From: Psychrosphaera haliotis
Lineage (GTDB): Bacteria; Pseudomonadota; Gammaproteobacteria; Enterobacterales; Alteromonadaceae
NCBI RefSeq assembly: GCF_039523615.1
Contig: NZ_BAAAFQ010000007.1
Coordinates: forward strand, 372,001-436,000
Direction: 5' to 3'
DNA length: 64,000 bases
Part shown: one piece after another, positions 27,986-36,851 of the stretch
How the letters are laid out: each line of letters begins with the position of its first letter
Numbering within the stretch: position 1 is the stretch's first letter
Translations under genes and position numbers: made by a program
The notes under the pieces: generated by a model
Databases searched by the model: none
What the model saw: only the letters and a program-made list of their open reading frames with translations
What the model was told of the DNA's origin: nothing

Positions 27986-28912
27986 TTAGTTTGTTAGAAA
28001 GATAAATGCCGAAGTGATTGCAATAAACGCAGCTATATAAAGTACTATTTTTGAGAGACTTCGAGGTGTGCTCATTGATAAGTCTGAATAGTATTGCTCA
28101 ATTGCAATTGAGACTGTATCGGGACGGTTGTTAACTTCTGGTTCGATTAGGGAAAGAGTCCAACGCTTTAATTTTGCGAACTGACTTCTGTTAGCTTCAA
28201 AACGAGGCTTGTTGGCTTGTTTTTCATGAATGCTTTGAACTTTTGTTTTTGCTGGGTAAGGAAGCTTTTTATTAAACAGCTGGAAAAATAATATTCCTGC
28301 AGCATATAAATCAGTTGTCTGGTTTACCGAAGCATCTTCAAGGTATTCCGGTGGTGCGTAAAAAGGACTGCCGCTGTCTTTGCTAGAGGTCATGTCTTTG
28401 TTTAAAACAGACAAGCCAAAATCTGCTATGTAAAGGTGGCCAGTAATATCGAGCATAATATTTTCTGGTTTGATATCTAAATGTATTGCGTTTGAGTTTT
28501 GCGCGTAGTGCAACCCTTCAAGAAGCTGTTGAACAATATCTAGAACTTGGCCATCTGATAACGTATGACTTGCCATAATGTTCTCTAAACTATCGCCCTC
28601 TATCCAATCCATAGTAATAAAGTGCAGGCCATTATGATGATAATAATCATGTAGTTTGATTATGTTTGTATGTTCTAACTTTTTGACAGAATCCAGTTTA
28701 GCTTTGAAACTAGACATCATTTCACTATTTTCAGTAATGAATGAGTCTAAAACTTTTAAAGCAATGAGTTGACCAGTAGACATATCTTGGGCTTGATAGA
28801 CTAAACCGTATCGACCTTTGCCCTGTAAACTCTTAATTTCATATCGATCTAACAATACTTCCCCATCAACTAATGGGCAATTTTTAGACGCGATTTTAAT
28901 ACTGTCTGTCAT
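27986..28912 (-). CDS. Tail-anchored serine/threonine protein kinase
   Basis: This 308-residue protein has a Hanks-type kinase domain at about 23-270. It shows the glycine loop GKGRYG (31-36), the ATP lysine K53, the catalytic loop HLDIKPEN (D146, K148, N151; the usual Arg of HRD is Leu), DFG at 164-166 and the APE motif as APPEY. A single C-terminal helix (IVLYIAAFIAITSAFIFL) anchors it with the kinase in the cytosol. All key catalytic residues are present, so it should be active, as a non-RD kinase not strictly dependent on activation-loop phosphorylation. It diverges from the polysaccharide export operon across 281 bp. Confidence 0.88.
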   Translation of the reverse strand: MTDSIKIASKNCPLVDGEVLLDRYEIKSLQGKGRYGLVYQAQDMSTGQLIALKVLDSFITENSEMMSSFKAKLDSVKKLEHTNIIKLHDYYHHNGLHFITMDWIEGDSLENIMASHTLSDGQVLDIVQQLLEGLHYAQNSNAIHLDIKPENIMLDITGHLYIADFGLSVLNKDMTSSKDSGSPFYAPPEYLEDASVNQTTDLYAAGILFFQLFNKKLPYPAKTKVQSIHEKQANKPRFEANRSQFAKLKRWTLSLIEPEVNNRPDTVSIAIEQYYSDLSMSTPRSLSKIVLYIAAFIAITSAFIFLTN

Positions 28913-29143
28913 GCGATAACTATTTTCCTGCGTTGGCTAAACGCTATTTTACTATTTGAATTAAAATTACTCACTTAAATTTAACAAAAAGTTCATAATT
29001 ACATTCGTATTAATGTTCTCTTGTTAAATAAGTAGCGTATTTAAAGGTGCTATTACCTTTTTTGGTATTGTACTCCAAAAAAAACTAATAAAACGAAATA
29101 AACAGTATCCTTAATGACTAATTTTAGTTAAATTTACACATAG

Positions 29144-29161
29144 CTGATTAATATTGATCAG
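29144..29161. promoter_or_regulatory. 18-bp near-perfect palindrome upstream of the export operon
   Basis: CTGATTAAT and ATTGATCAG form a dyad matching in 8 of 9 positions, 32 bp upstream of the first export gene. It is placed as an operator over the core promoter. The binding protein is unknown; no sigma-54 -24/-12 element is visible here. Confidence 0.45.
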
Positions 29162-29193
29162 GTTGCGATTTAAAAATAATAATCATAAAAGTT

Positions 29194-30360
29194 GTGCGCA
29201 CTCTAAGTATTATAAGTTTCATTTACATCGTTGGTAGTTTTAATGGTTACGCCAGTACCAAATGGAGTCAGCAAGAATTCGCTGTCATAGCGTCTCTCGC
29301 TCAAAATTCAACGGAAATCTACCAAGACTCCATATCAGAAACTAACTTAGCTACTAATATCGCAATAACCAAATTGTTTGAAGGTGTTGGTTTAAAAGGC
29401 AATGTTGTCATTTCCAGTGCTGACTTTTCAGAATCCTCAGAAAGTATCAATGTAAGCTCAAAAGTAGATTACAACGTTGCATTGGAAAGCCGGCTATTTA
29501 TTAGTTCGCTGGTTGATATTGATTTGAGCCTTAGTAAAAGCGATACCCTTGGTGCCACTTCATTAGAAAAAGCTCGTTTCCAGAATCAGTTTTCAAATGT
29601 TGTACAAAGCTTGCGAGATCAACAAAGTGTAATCGTTAGCATAGGCTCTGCGGCAAAAAATAGATCCTTGGTGTTGTCAGCTCAACGAAGAGCAAGAACT
29701 GAATACCTATACGATGTTGATCAGCTGTTTAAAGACGAAACAATTGTTTCAGGATATTTAATCTACTCAGACCGTTTTTCTGAAGATTCACACTTTTTAT
29801 TCCGTGTTGGGCAATATGTAACTGAAAGTGAATTTAACCAACAATCTCAGCAAGCCATTGATACCGTTTTAGATGTAACCAATACGTATGTTGGTATGAA
29901 AACCTCTTACCTAGGTAACAGCCAGCTAAGTATATTAATAGGCAACAGTCACCAATTTGCCGAAAGCAACTCACAAGAGTCAGACTTATTTTCTTGGAGT
30001 ATTACCAATAAACTCAATATCACTGAAAATGTTCAGTTTGATTTGGGTACCTCAAGAAAAATCAGTGGCTCACCTGATCCAGAATTTCAAAGTGTTGAAT
30101 TAACTGGCTACGAAATGACATTTGCTTGGAAGGTTAGTCAAAATGTTAGGTTAGTGACCGATGCAAATTACCAAGACTATCAATTCGAAGCCGGTACTAC
30201 GGCATCTAGCTTGGATGTGAAACAGTCTTTGTTTTGGCAACTATCTGACCACCTTTCGGTTAACTCTTCTGTTTCATATCAAGACTTTGATGGCTCAAGA
30301 AGTGCGTTGGTTCATGATGGCTTAAACTGGTCCGTTGGTATTAACTGGGAGTTATTTTAA
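29194..30360 (+). CDS. Predicted outer-membrane beta-barrel, EpsL-like polysaccharide operon protein
   Basis: This 388-residue protein has an N-terminal signal peptide (MRTLSIISFIYIVGSFNGYAS). The mature part is rich in alternating polar/hydrophobic strands (for example VDYNVALESRLFISSLVDIDLSLS) and ends in an aromatic, SVGINWELF, as barrels recognised by the Bam complex do. It resembles the EpsL-type barrel proteins encoded with Wza/Wzc genes. Its stop codon overlaps the ATG of the Wza-like gene, so it is coupled to it. The start is a GTG with only a weak AAAAG upstream. A role in polymer passage or export is inferred from context. Confidence 0.6.
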   Translation: MRTLSIISFIYIVGSFNGYASTKWSQQEFAVIASLAQNSTEIYQDSISETNLATNIAITKLFEGVGLKGNVVISSADFSESSESINVSSKVDYNVALESRLFISSLVDIDLSLSKSDTLGATSLEKARFQNQFSNVVQSLRDQQSVIVSIGSAAKNRSLVLSAQRRARTEYLYDVDQLFKDETIVSGYLIYSDRFSEDSHFLFRVGQYVTESEFNQQSQQAIDTVLDVTNTYVGMKTSYLGNSQLSILIGNSHQFAESNSQESDLFSWSITNKLNITENVQFDLGTSRKISGSPDPEFQSVELTGYEMTFAWKVSQNVRLVTDANYQDYQFEAGTTASSLDVKQSLFWQLSDHLSVNSSVSYQDFDGSRSALVHDGLNWSVGINWELF

Positions 30361-30899
30361 TGCTTAAATTAATAACTTCAAAGTTCATGCAGTTGCTGGT
30401 AATTACTTTCTTTATTTTAAGTTCAAATCTGTCTCAGGCTTCATCTAGCGAATATCAATTAGGTCCTGGCGACGAAATAGAGATATTTGTATTTCAAGAG
30501 CCTGAGTTGAATGTGAGAGCAAAAATCAGCCAAGCAGGCTTCATCAATTTACCTTTGATAGGCCAAGTTAATTTAGAGGGACTTTCCGGTGAAGAAGCCA
30601 AGCTAAAAGTAGAAAACCTCTTTAAAGATGGATACTTAGTCAATCCTTATGTTACGTTAACTGTTAGACAGTATCGTCCGTTTTTTATTCACGGCGAAGT
30701 TAAGAACCCAGGAAGCTACAAATACCAAGCTGAACTTACCATTGAACAAGCAATCGCCCTTTCAGGCGGTTTAAAAGATAGAGCATCAGGATCAGAGTGG
30801 GTTGTATTGCGTGGATATCCGCAAAAGCCTTTAAAAGCTAAAAAATCAACAATTATTATGCCAGGTGATGTTATAAAAATTGAAAAGAGCTTTTTCTAA
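30360..30899 (+). CDS. Wza-like polysaccharide export protein (Poly_export/SLBB)
   Basis: The 179-residue protein has a signal sequence (to about residue 27, SQASS), a polysaccharide export domain beginning YQLGPGDEIEIFVFQEPELN, and one SLBB domain (FFIHGEVKNPGSYKYQAELT through ALSGGLKDRAS). It is shorter than E. coli Wza (about 380 residues). It lacks the C-terminal helix forming the outer-membrane pore, and the signal lacks a clear lipobox. The upstream barrel protein could supply the missing channel, as in synthase- or Wzx/Wzy-type systems with split exporters. GGGAG eight bases before the ATG supports this start. Confidence 0.88.
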   Translation: MLKLITSKFMQLLVITFFILSSNLSQASSSEYQLGPGDEIEIFVFQEPELNVRAKISQAGFINLPLIGQVNLEGLSGEEAKLKVENLFKDGYLVNPYVTLTVRQYRPFFIHGEVKNPGSYKYQAELTIEQAIALSGGLKDRASGSEWVVLRGYPQKPLKAKKSTIIMPGDVIKIEKSFF

Positions 30900-30901
30900 T
30901 T

Positions 30902-33043
30902 ATGGAAGAGCAAAATAAGCAAATTCATCAATTAGATGATGTTATTGATTTAGGAGAACTGTTTTCTATCGTTTGGTCGAGAAAATGGTTTTTGCTGCTG
31001 TGTGTTTTGCTCTCAGGTGTACTTACTTATAACTACCTTCTAAAAGTGCCAGACCGCTTTACTTCTTCTACTTTAATCATGTTTAAAGAAACATCGTCAA
31101 AAGCAGATGCCATTCAAAATATAATGACAAGTGGACTTACCGTAGCAGACAATACCGAGACTGAGTTGGAGTTGCTACAAAGTCGTCGTTTTGCCGGACA
31201 AATAGTAGATAATTTAAACTTGATTCATAACGTACATTATCAAATGCAGTCAGGTTATGAGCCCTTTATCCATTCGGAACAATTACTAGTAAAAAACCGT
31301 TCTTTCGCCATCGATATTCTAAGTGAGAATATTAAGGTTGCACCTAAAGCAGGTACTAACTTAGTTAGAGTATCTTACGAGTCACATTCTCCTAGCCATT
31401 CAGCCATTGTTGCTAACGAAATTGCTAAAACATTTATTACTTTTAAAGAAGAAATAATGGAAGGCAAAAATAAAGATAATGCTTATTGGCTTGAGTCTAA
31501 ATTATCTGGTGTAAAACAAAACCTCTTAGATGCAGAACAACGAATATCTGAACATCAAAATGAGCATGGTTTTATTGATATAAATAGCGCGATAGCGGTA
31601 GAAAAGTCTAAATTAGAAAAGTTGACAAAAGAACGTTACGACACCACACGTGAAGTTGAAAGATTACAGATATTAAAGCAACAGATACTCAAACATAAGT
31701 CTTCTCCGGAAGAGTTGTTTAGTATTCCAGCAGTTGCTAGGGCTAAAGCACTTGGTCAAAGTAAAATAAAACTTCAGAATACTCAGGAAGCGTTTGGACA
31801 AGTTAAATTGCGCTACGGCCCTAAACACCCAGCGTATATAAAAGCTAAGCTGCTATTTGAAGACGCTCGTTCTGATGTCACGCTTGAATTAGATAGTCAT
31901 ATTAAGACCATTGATAAAACCCTACAGCTCGAAAAGTCTAACCTTTCGTCAGTTGACGAAGCTCTAACTGAGGCGACTTCAAGGCTCAGGGATTTAGGTA
32001 TGATTGAGTTTGAATACCAGAAGTTACGACGTGAGTTTGATGCAAATTTAGAGCTTTATGAAAATCTAATGAAGCGACTAAAAGAGTCTGAAATGATGCG
32101 TGACTTAGCTAATGCATCCAACTTATTAGTGGTTGAGAAAGCGGAAGTTAGCTCTAGCCCCAATAACAAAAAAACGGTATTGACCTATACGTTAGCCGCG
32201 TTAGCCAGTGCCTTATTAGCGGCAATGATAGTACTTATTGAAGCTATGCTTGCCAGTAAGGTATTACAATTTAGAAAAGTAGCAAGATCGTACAATACAA
32301 AAATTATTGGTGTGATCCCTAAAATTAGAGTTCGTGGAACCAGAAAAAAACCTTTGTTTAAATTGGACTCTGCAAAACACATGAACTTCATGGAAGCGAT
32401 GCGCTCAACCAGAACCAATATTCTGCTTGATGGCAAGTTATCGCGTCAAAAGGTTATTGCGATAACGTCAATAACGCCAAACGACGGTAAATCTAGTCTT
32501 TCTATTCAATTAGCCCATAGCTTTTCAGAGCTAGAAAAAACCATTCTTGTTGACGCCGATTTGCGTTTTCCATCAATCGGTGACGCTTTAGGTATTAATG
32601 TTAATAGCCCAGGTTTAACAAATCTTATCGCTAAAAAGCAGAAGTTAAGTGAAAGTATTCATCGAGATACCGAGTACAAATACCATGTTCTTACTGCTGG
32701 GTTCCAATCTAAGAATCCTCTTTTATTTTTGTCTCAACCAAGACTCAAAAAAATAGTAGATGCGTTAAAATCCAATTACGAACGTGTTGTTTTAGAATGT
32801 CCGCCAGTGATGTCGGTAAGCGACGCGTTTGTTATCTCTAAGCACGTAGATAGTATATATCTAATTGTTGATGTTGAAAAAACCAGCCAAAACGAATTAA
32901 GTAACTGTTTAGAAGAGCTGGCTCAAGCTAATATTATCGTTGGCGGTATTGTCTTAAATAAAGTTAAAAAGACTGAAAAATACTATACTGGTGCCTATTC
33001 AAAATACCTGAAACCTGACCTTTCTAGAGCCCGCACTGCATAA
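30902..33043 (+). CDS. Wzc-like polysaccharide co-polymerase and tyrosine kinase
   Basis: This 713-residue inner-membrane protein has a Wzz domain with TM1 near 32-48, a long periplasmic coiled-coil region (about 190-410) and TM2 near 428-448. The cytosolic BY-kinase domain follows: Walker A SITPNDGKSSLS, Walker A' ILVDADLRFP, and Walker B RVVLECPPV with Glu in place of the usual Asp. The tyrosine-rich tail (EKYYTGAYSKYLKP) is the autophosphorylation cluster. It controls chain length and export of a capsule or exopolysaccharide with the Wza-like protein. The gene begins 2 bp after the previous stop. No glycosyltransferase genes follow. Confidence 0.92.
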   Translation: MEEQNKQIHQLDDVIDLGELFSIVWSRKWFLLLCVLLSGVLTYNYLLKVPDRFTSSTLIMFKETSSKADAIQNIMTSGLTVADNTETELELLQSRRFAGQIVDNLNLIHNVHYQMQSGYEPFIHSEQLLVKNRSFAIDILSENIKVAPKAGTNLVRVSYESHSPSHSAIVANEIAKTFITFKEEIMEGKNKDNAYWLESKLSGVKQNLLDAEQRISEHQNEHGFIDINSAIAVEKSKLEKLTKERYDTTREVERLQILKQQILKHKSSPEELFSIPAVARAKALGQSKIKLQNTQEAFGQVKLRYGPKHPAYIKAKLLFEDARSDVTLELDSHIKTIDKTLQLEKSNLSSVDEALTEATSRLRDLGMIEFEYQKLRREFDANLELYENLMKRLKESEMMRDLANASNLLVVEKAEVSSSPNNKKTVLTYTLAALASALLAAMIVLIEAMLASKVLQFRKVARSYNTKIIGVIPKIRVRGTRKKPLFKLDSAKHMNFMEAMRSTRTNILLDGKLSRQKVIAITSITPNDGKSSLSIQLAHSFSELEKTILVDADLRFPSIGDALGINVNSPGLTNLIAKKQKLSESIHRDTEYKYHVLTAGFQSKNPLLFLSQPRLKKIVDALKSNYERVVLECPPVMSVSDAFVISKHVDSIYLIVDVEKTSQNELSNCLEELAQANIIVGGIVLNKVKKTEKYYTGAYSKYLKPDLSRARTA

Positions 33044-33119
33044 AAATATATCTTTGTTTTGATATGTCAGTTTGTGGGACTTACGCTATGATTATTCTTA
33101 AATATTAAAGGAGTATCGT

Positions 33120-35423
33120 GTGCGCAGTATTCATTTTTTACTATTGTTAATTAGTATCTTTACTTCTTTTTCTGCAATGCCGAGAGCGCTAGAGCCAGTT
33201 TCATTGCAATTAAAGTGGATGCACCAGTTTCAGTTTGCTGGGTACTATGTAGCCTTGGAAAAAGGTTATTTCGCAGATGCTGGGTTTGATGTAACCATAT
33301 TAGAGCGGAATGTTAAAACATCACCAGTGGACGATGTTTTGGAGGGCCGAGCAGACTTTGGTATTGCTGACTCCAGTGTTGTACTGCAAAGATTGCTACA
33401 AAAGAAAATTGTCATCGCCTCAACTATCTTTCAATCTAGCCCTCTTGTGTTAATGAGTCTTAAAGAAAACGACATTAAGAGTCCCTACGACTTAGTCGGC
33501 AAACGTATTATGTATCAGCGTTCTGTGGACGATGCGTCCTTACAGGCAATGCTACAACTATTTAATATAGGTGAGAGTGACTATACCGCTGTTCCACATA
33601 GCTTCAACAATTGGGCTCTTGTGGATGATAAAGCAGATGCAATGTCCGCCTATACTTCTAATCAACCGCATTTGTATGAACGTGCTGGCTATAAAGTTAA
33701 TGTGCTAGACCCTGGCAGTTATGGAATTGATTTCTATGGGGATCTCATATTCACTTCTCAAAATCGAGTAGAGCGTAACTTGGAAAGTGTTCAACGATTT
33801 GTCGAAGCTGCTCGAAAGGGCTGGCAAGACGCCTTGTCGAACCCTAAAGAAGCAATTGATATTATCTTATTGAAGTACGCACCTAAGTTAGACCGCAAAC
33901 AGTTAGAACTTGAAGCCAAGTCAACTCAAAATTTAATTAAAGAGTCTTTTGTACCACTAGGGACTATGTATCCAGAACGTTTTGAAAGAATAGCAAAATC
34001 TTACAAAGATCTAAAAATGGCGCCTAGTGATTCCTCAATAAACGGGCTATTACTCACTGACTATATTGAAAAGCCTTATAAAATAACCACTAACGTGATT
34101 TTAGCGATTGCCCTTATCACTAGCTTGGTTTTAGTCTTTTTGGGTTACCAGGTTGTATTTAATCGGCGATTAAAAACAATGGTCAAAGACAAGACGATTG
34201 CCCTTGAATTGTCTAATGATTATTTAACGCACAATATAGAATTATTAAAAGAAAAAAACGAGTTGCTAGACAAGTCAAAACAAGAGGCCGAGGTCGCTAC
34301 AGCTGCTAAATCTGCTTTTCTGGCTAACATGAGCCATGAAGTTAGAACCCCAATGAATGGTATCTTAGGTACATTGCAGTTAATTTCTATGGAGCCGCTT
34401 ACAAGCAACGTAAAACAATTAACTGATCAAGCTTTAGTCTCAACTAAGTCTTTGCTTACTATCATTAATGATATTTTGGATTTTTCCAAAATTGAAGCTG
34501 GAAAGTTATCGCTCGACGAGGCACCTTTTTCTTTCCAAAGCATTGTCCAACAGGTAGTGAGCTTTCAAATGGTATTGGCAAAGAACAAAGGCATAGAGTT
34601 AGTAGTGCAAGTTGATGAGGACTTTCATGACCTTTGGCAGGGAGACTCGACACGAGTTCTGCAGATCTTGACCAATATTGTTTCAAACTCCGTAAAGTTT
34701 ACTAATCAAGGTTCTGTGACTATAAAAATTTACAGTGAAGTAGAGGTGCCTAATCAGAGCCAACTCTGTTTTAGCGTTGCTGATACCGGTATAGGAATGG
34801 ATGAAGAGGCAGTGGGCAAACTATTCCACCGCTTTGAGCAGGCTGATAGTTCAACCACTAGGAGCTTTGGAGGTACAGGGCTTGGTATGGCTATTACAGA
34901 TATGCTGGTATCTCAAATGGCGGGTTCAGTTAGGGTAACAAGTGAAGTAGGTAAAGGAAGTTGCTTTACTGTTTCATTACCGTTGAAAAAGAGTGAATCT
35001 GAAACTCAGCAAAAGAGCCAAGATTCGTCGGATAAAATAGAAGTTCCTGACTTTACATCTAAACGTATTTTAATTGCGGAAGATAATAAGGTGAATCAAA
35101 TCTTATTTCGAGCCATAATGACGAAAACCAATTGTGACTTTGACATTGTTGATGATGGGCAAATTGCAGTTGAGCATATCTTAAAAAATAAATATGATTT
35201 GATATTGATGGATATTCAGATGCCCGTGTTAGATGGTGTATCGGCTTGCAAAATTATAAAAAAAGACTTTTCAGCGTTACCAGTTATCGCCATTTCAGCA
35301 AATATTATGGTGGACGATATAAAAGAATATAAGGAGGCGGGCTTTGACGAGTTCATCGGAAAGCCCATAAATATCAAAGAAATGTATGAAACCTTAAATC
35401 GTTTTCTTTCTAAACCCGAATAA
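33120..35423 (+). CDS. Hybrid histidine kinase with NMT1/THI5-like periplasmic sensor domain
   Basis: This 767-residue protein has a signal sequence, then a periplasmic binding-protein domain of the NMT1/THI5 type (VSLQLKWMHQFQFAGYYVAL, GRADFGIADSSVV) to about 315, and a TM helix near 322-344. After a coiled coil come HisKA (ANMSHEVRTPMNGILG, His near 405), an ATPase domain (NIVSNSVKFTNQ, GGTGLGMAI) and a C-terminal receiver (ILIAEDN, LILMDIQMPVLDG, Asp near 697, KPIN). The GTG start has AAGGAG six bases upstream. The sigma-54 activator gene begins 17 bp later, and the export genes lie 76 bp upstream. Fused NMT1 domains bind small pyrimidine-like or sulfonate ligands in relatives; this ligand is unknown. 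Confidence 0.9.
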   Translation: MRSIHFLLLLISIFTSFSAMPRALEPVSLQLKWMHQFQFAGYYVALEKGYFADAGFDVTILERNVKTSPVDDVLEGRADFGIADSSVVLQRLLQKKIVIASTIFQSSPLVLMSLKENDIKSPYDLVGKRIMYQRSVDDASLQAMLQLFNIGESDYTAVPHSFNNWALVDDKADAMSAYTSNQPHLYERAGYKVNVLDPGSYGIDFYGDLIFTSQNRVERNLESVQRFVEAARKGWQDALSNPKEAIDIILLKYAPKLDRKQLELEAKSTQNLIKESFVPLGTMYPERFERIAKSYKDLKMAPSDSSINGLLLTDYIEKPYKITTNVILAIALITSLVLVFLGYQVVFNRRLKTMVKDKTIALELSNDYLTHNIELLKEKNELLDKSKQEAEVATAAKSAFLANMSHEVRTPMNGILGTLQLISMEPLTSNVKQLTDQALVSTKSLLTIINDILDFSKIEAGKLSLDEAPFSFQSIVQQVVSFQMVLAKNKGIELVVQVDEDFHDLWQGDSTRVLQILTNIVSNSVKFTNQGSVTIKIYSEVEVPNQSQLCFSVADTGIGMDEEAVGKLFHRFEQADSSTTRSFGGTGLGMAITDMLVSQMAGSVRVTSEVGKGSCFTVSLPLKKSESETQQKSQDSSDKIEVPDFTSKRILIAEDNKVNQILFRAIMTKTNCDFDIVDDGQIAVEHILKNKYDLILMDIQMPVLDGVSACKIIKKDFSALPVIAISANIMVDDIKEYKEAGFDEFIGKPINIKEMYETLNRFLSKPE

Positions 35424-35440
35424 TTTAACAATAGGACGTT

Positions 35441-36781
35441 ATGACTAGTTTAACCTTTTTGATTGACCTTACGGATACTGCGCTTCTTAAGTCTATACAG
35501 ACCAATGTATCTGGCCCAGGTAAACAGTCTTATTATGCCTCTGAACCTGGTGAAGCCTTGTTTCAACTTAAAGACAATGATGCTGACATCGCGCTTATCC
35601 AAGCCAATAAATTTACTGCGGCTGACTTGGCGCTATTGAAAGAAATTAATCAAGAGTCAAATACTGAAGTTGTTTTATTCAGTGATGGCAAACCAAACCC
35701 TTATATAGACCAAGCAATGTTTAACGGCGTTACTTATCATTTTCGTTCGCCTTATGATTATGAAAGCATTAACGCTACGTTAAGCGAATTAATTGAAGAA
35801 TTGAGTGAGCAAAAGCACGTTTCCAAGTCAGCTAAAACCAGTGTTCTAGATCAATTTGGTTTGCTACTAGGTTCATCAACGCCAATGAAAAAGCTTTATA
35901 GGACGCTACGAAAAGTGTCTTCTACAGAAGCAAATGTTTTTGTAAATGGTGAAAGCGGCACTGGTAAAGAGTTAGTGGCTAATACAATACACCTCGTTAG
36001 CGACCGTTCATCAGGCCCTTTTATAGCGGTAAACTGTGGCGCTTTAAGCCCAGAGTTAGTAGAAAGTGAACTGTTTGGGCATGTTAAAGGGGCGTTTACT
36101 GGCGCTAATCGAGATCACAAAGGTGTATTTGAACAGGCCGATAAAGGTACCTTGTTTTTAGATGAAATCACCGAGATGCCATTGGAGCACCAAGTAAAGT
36201 TGCTTAGAGTACTTGAGACCGGTGAATACCGACCGGTTGGCAGTGATAAAGTTTTAAAGTGCAATGTTCGTGTTGTCGCTGCATCTAACCGTGTAATGGA
36301 TGAATCCATGAGTGAGTTTATTCGTGAAGACTTATATTACCGTTTAGCCCAGTTCCCATTGCAGTTGCCACCGCTAAGACAAAGAAGTACTGATATTTTA
36401 GGTTTAGCGCAGCACTTTTTAGCGTACAGGAACATGGAGAACAGTGCGTCAAAGTCTCTTTCGGCTGCAGCCATAGCGCTCTTAGAGTCACATCAGTGGA
36501 CTGGTAATGTTAGGGAGCTTAAGCACGTAGTAGAGCGCAGTTTTATTTTAGCTGAGGACGTTATCGGCGCCGAGCATATACTATTTGATGATATGTCTAG
36601 TCCTGAGGAGTCTGCCTTATCTGAGGGTATTCCTTTGGATGTTCCTTTAGAAGATATTGAGAAAATAGCGATAGAAAAAAATCTTGAGAAGAATAAAGGG
36701 AATAAATCTGAAACAGCAGATAAGCTAGGTATTAGTGTTAAAACTTTGTACAACAAGCTTGAAAAGTACAGTGAAGATTAA
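35441..36781 (+). CDS. Sigma-54-dependent transcriptional activator with degenerate receiver
   Basis: This 446-residue NtrC-type regulator has an N-terminal receiver-like domain in which the phosphoacceptor position reads ADIALIQANK, lacking the Asp. The AAA+ domain has Walker A GESGTGKE (near 170), the sigma-54 contact loop GAFTGA (near 216), Walker B GTLFLDEI and the arginine-finger region LYYRLAQFP. The Fis-type helix-turn-helix at the C-terminus reads NKSETADKLGISVKTLYNKL. All parts needed to open sigma-54 promoters are present. Because the receiver is degenerate, regulation by the adjacent kinase would have to be indirect. FleQ/VpsR-like regulation of polysaccharide genes is an attractive analogy but unproven. 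Confidence 0.9.
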   Translation: MTSLTFLIDLTDTALLKSIQTNVSGPGKQSYYASEPGEALFQLKDNDADIALIQANKFTAADLALLKEINQESNTEVVLFSDGKPNPYIDQAMFNGVTYHFRSPYDYESINATLSELIEELSEQKHVSKSAKTSVLDQFGLLLGSSTPMKKLYRTLRKVSSTEANVFVNGESGTGKELVANTIHLVSDRSSGPFIAVNCGALSPELVESELFGHVKGAFTGANRDHKGVFEQADKGTLFLDEITEMPLEHQVKLLRVLETGEYRPVGSDKVLKCNVRVVAASNRVMDESMSEFIREDLYYRLAQFPLQLPPLRQRSTDILGLAQHFLAYRNMENSASKSLSAAAIALLESHQWTGNVRELKHVVERSFILAEDVIGAEHILFDDMSSPEESALSEGIPLDVPLEDIEKIAIEKNLEKNKGNKSETADKLGISVKTLYNKLEKYSED

Positions 36782-36794
36782 TTCCACTGTACTT
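36764..36794 (+). terminator. Hairpin at the end of the sigma-54 activator gene
   Basis: A 10-bp perfect stem (AAGTACAGTG at 36764-36773, CACTGTACTT at 36785-36794) spans the stop codon. It is followed by AAGTTTCTTTAATT, an imperfect U tract. It probably terminates the export/kinase/activator unit together with the next hairpin. Confidence 0.55.
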
Positions 36795-36815
36795 AAGTTT
36801 CTTTAATTAAACTGA

Positions 36816-36851
36816 GATGTGCTAACAATAAATTTAGCACATCATTTTTGA
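36816..36851. terminator. Bidirectional terminator between convergent genes
   Basis: A 10-bp perfect stem (GATGTGCTAA at 36816-36825, TTAGCACATC at 36834-36843, 8-nt loop) is followed on plus by ATTTTTGATTT. The right arm touches the TGA of the convergent PRC-barrel gene. Confidence 0.65.

Noticed and set aside
28990..29193. Sigma-54 promoter for the polysaccharide export genes
   Set aside because: No GG-N10-GC pair with matching flanks was found, although the adjacent regulator needs sigma-54.
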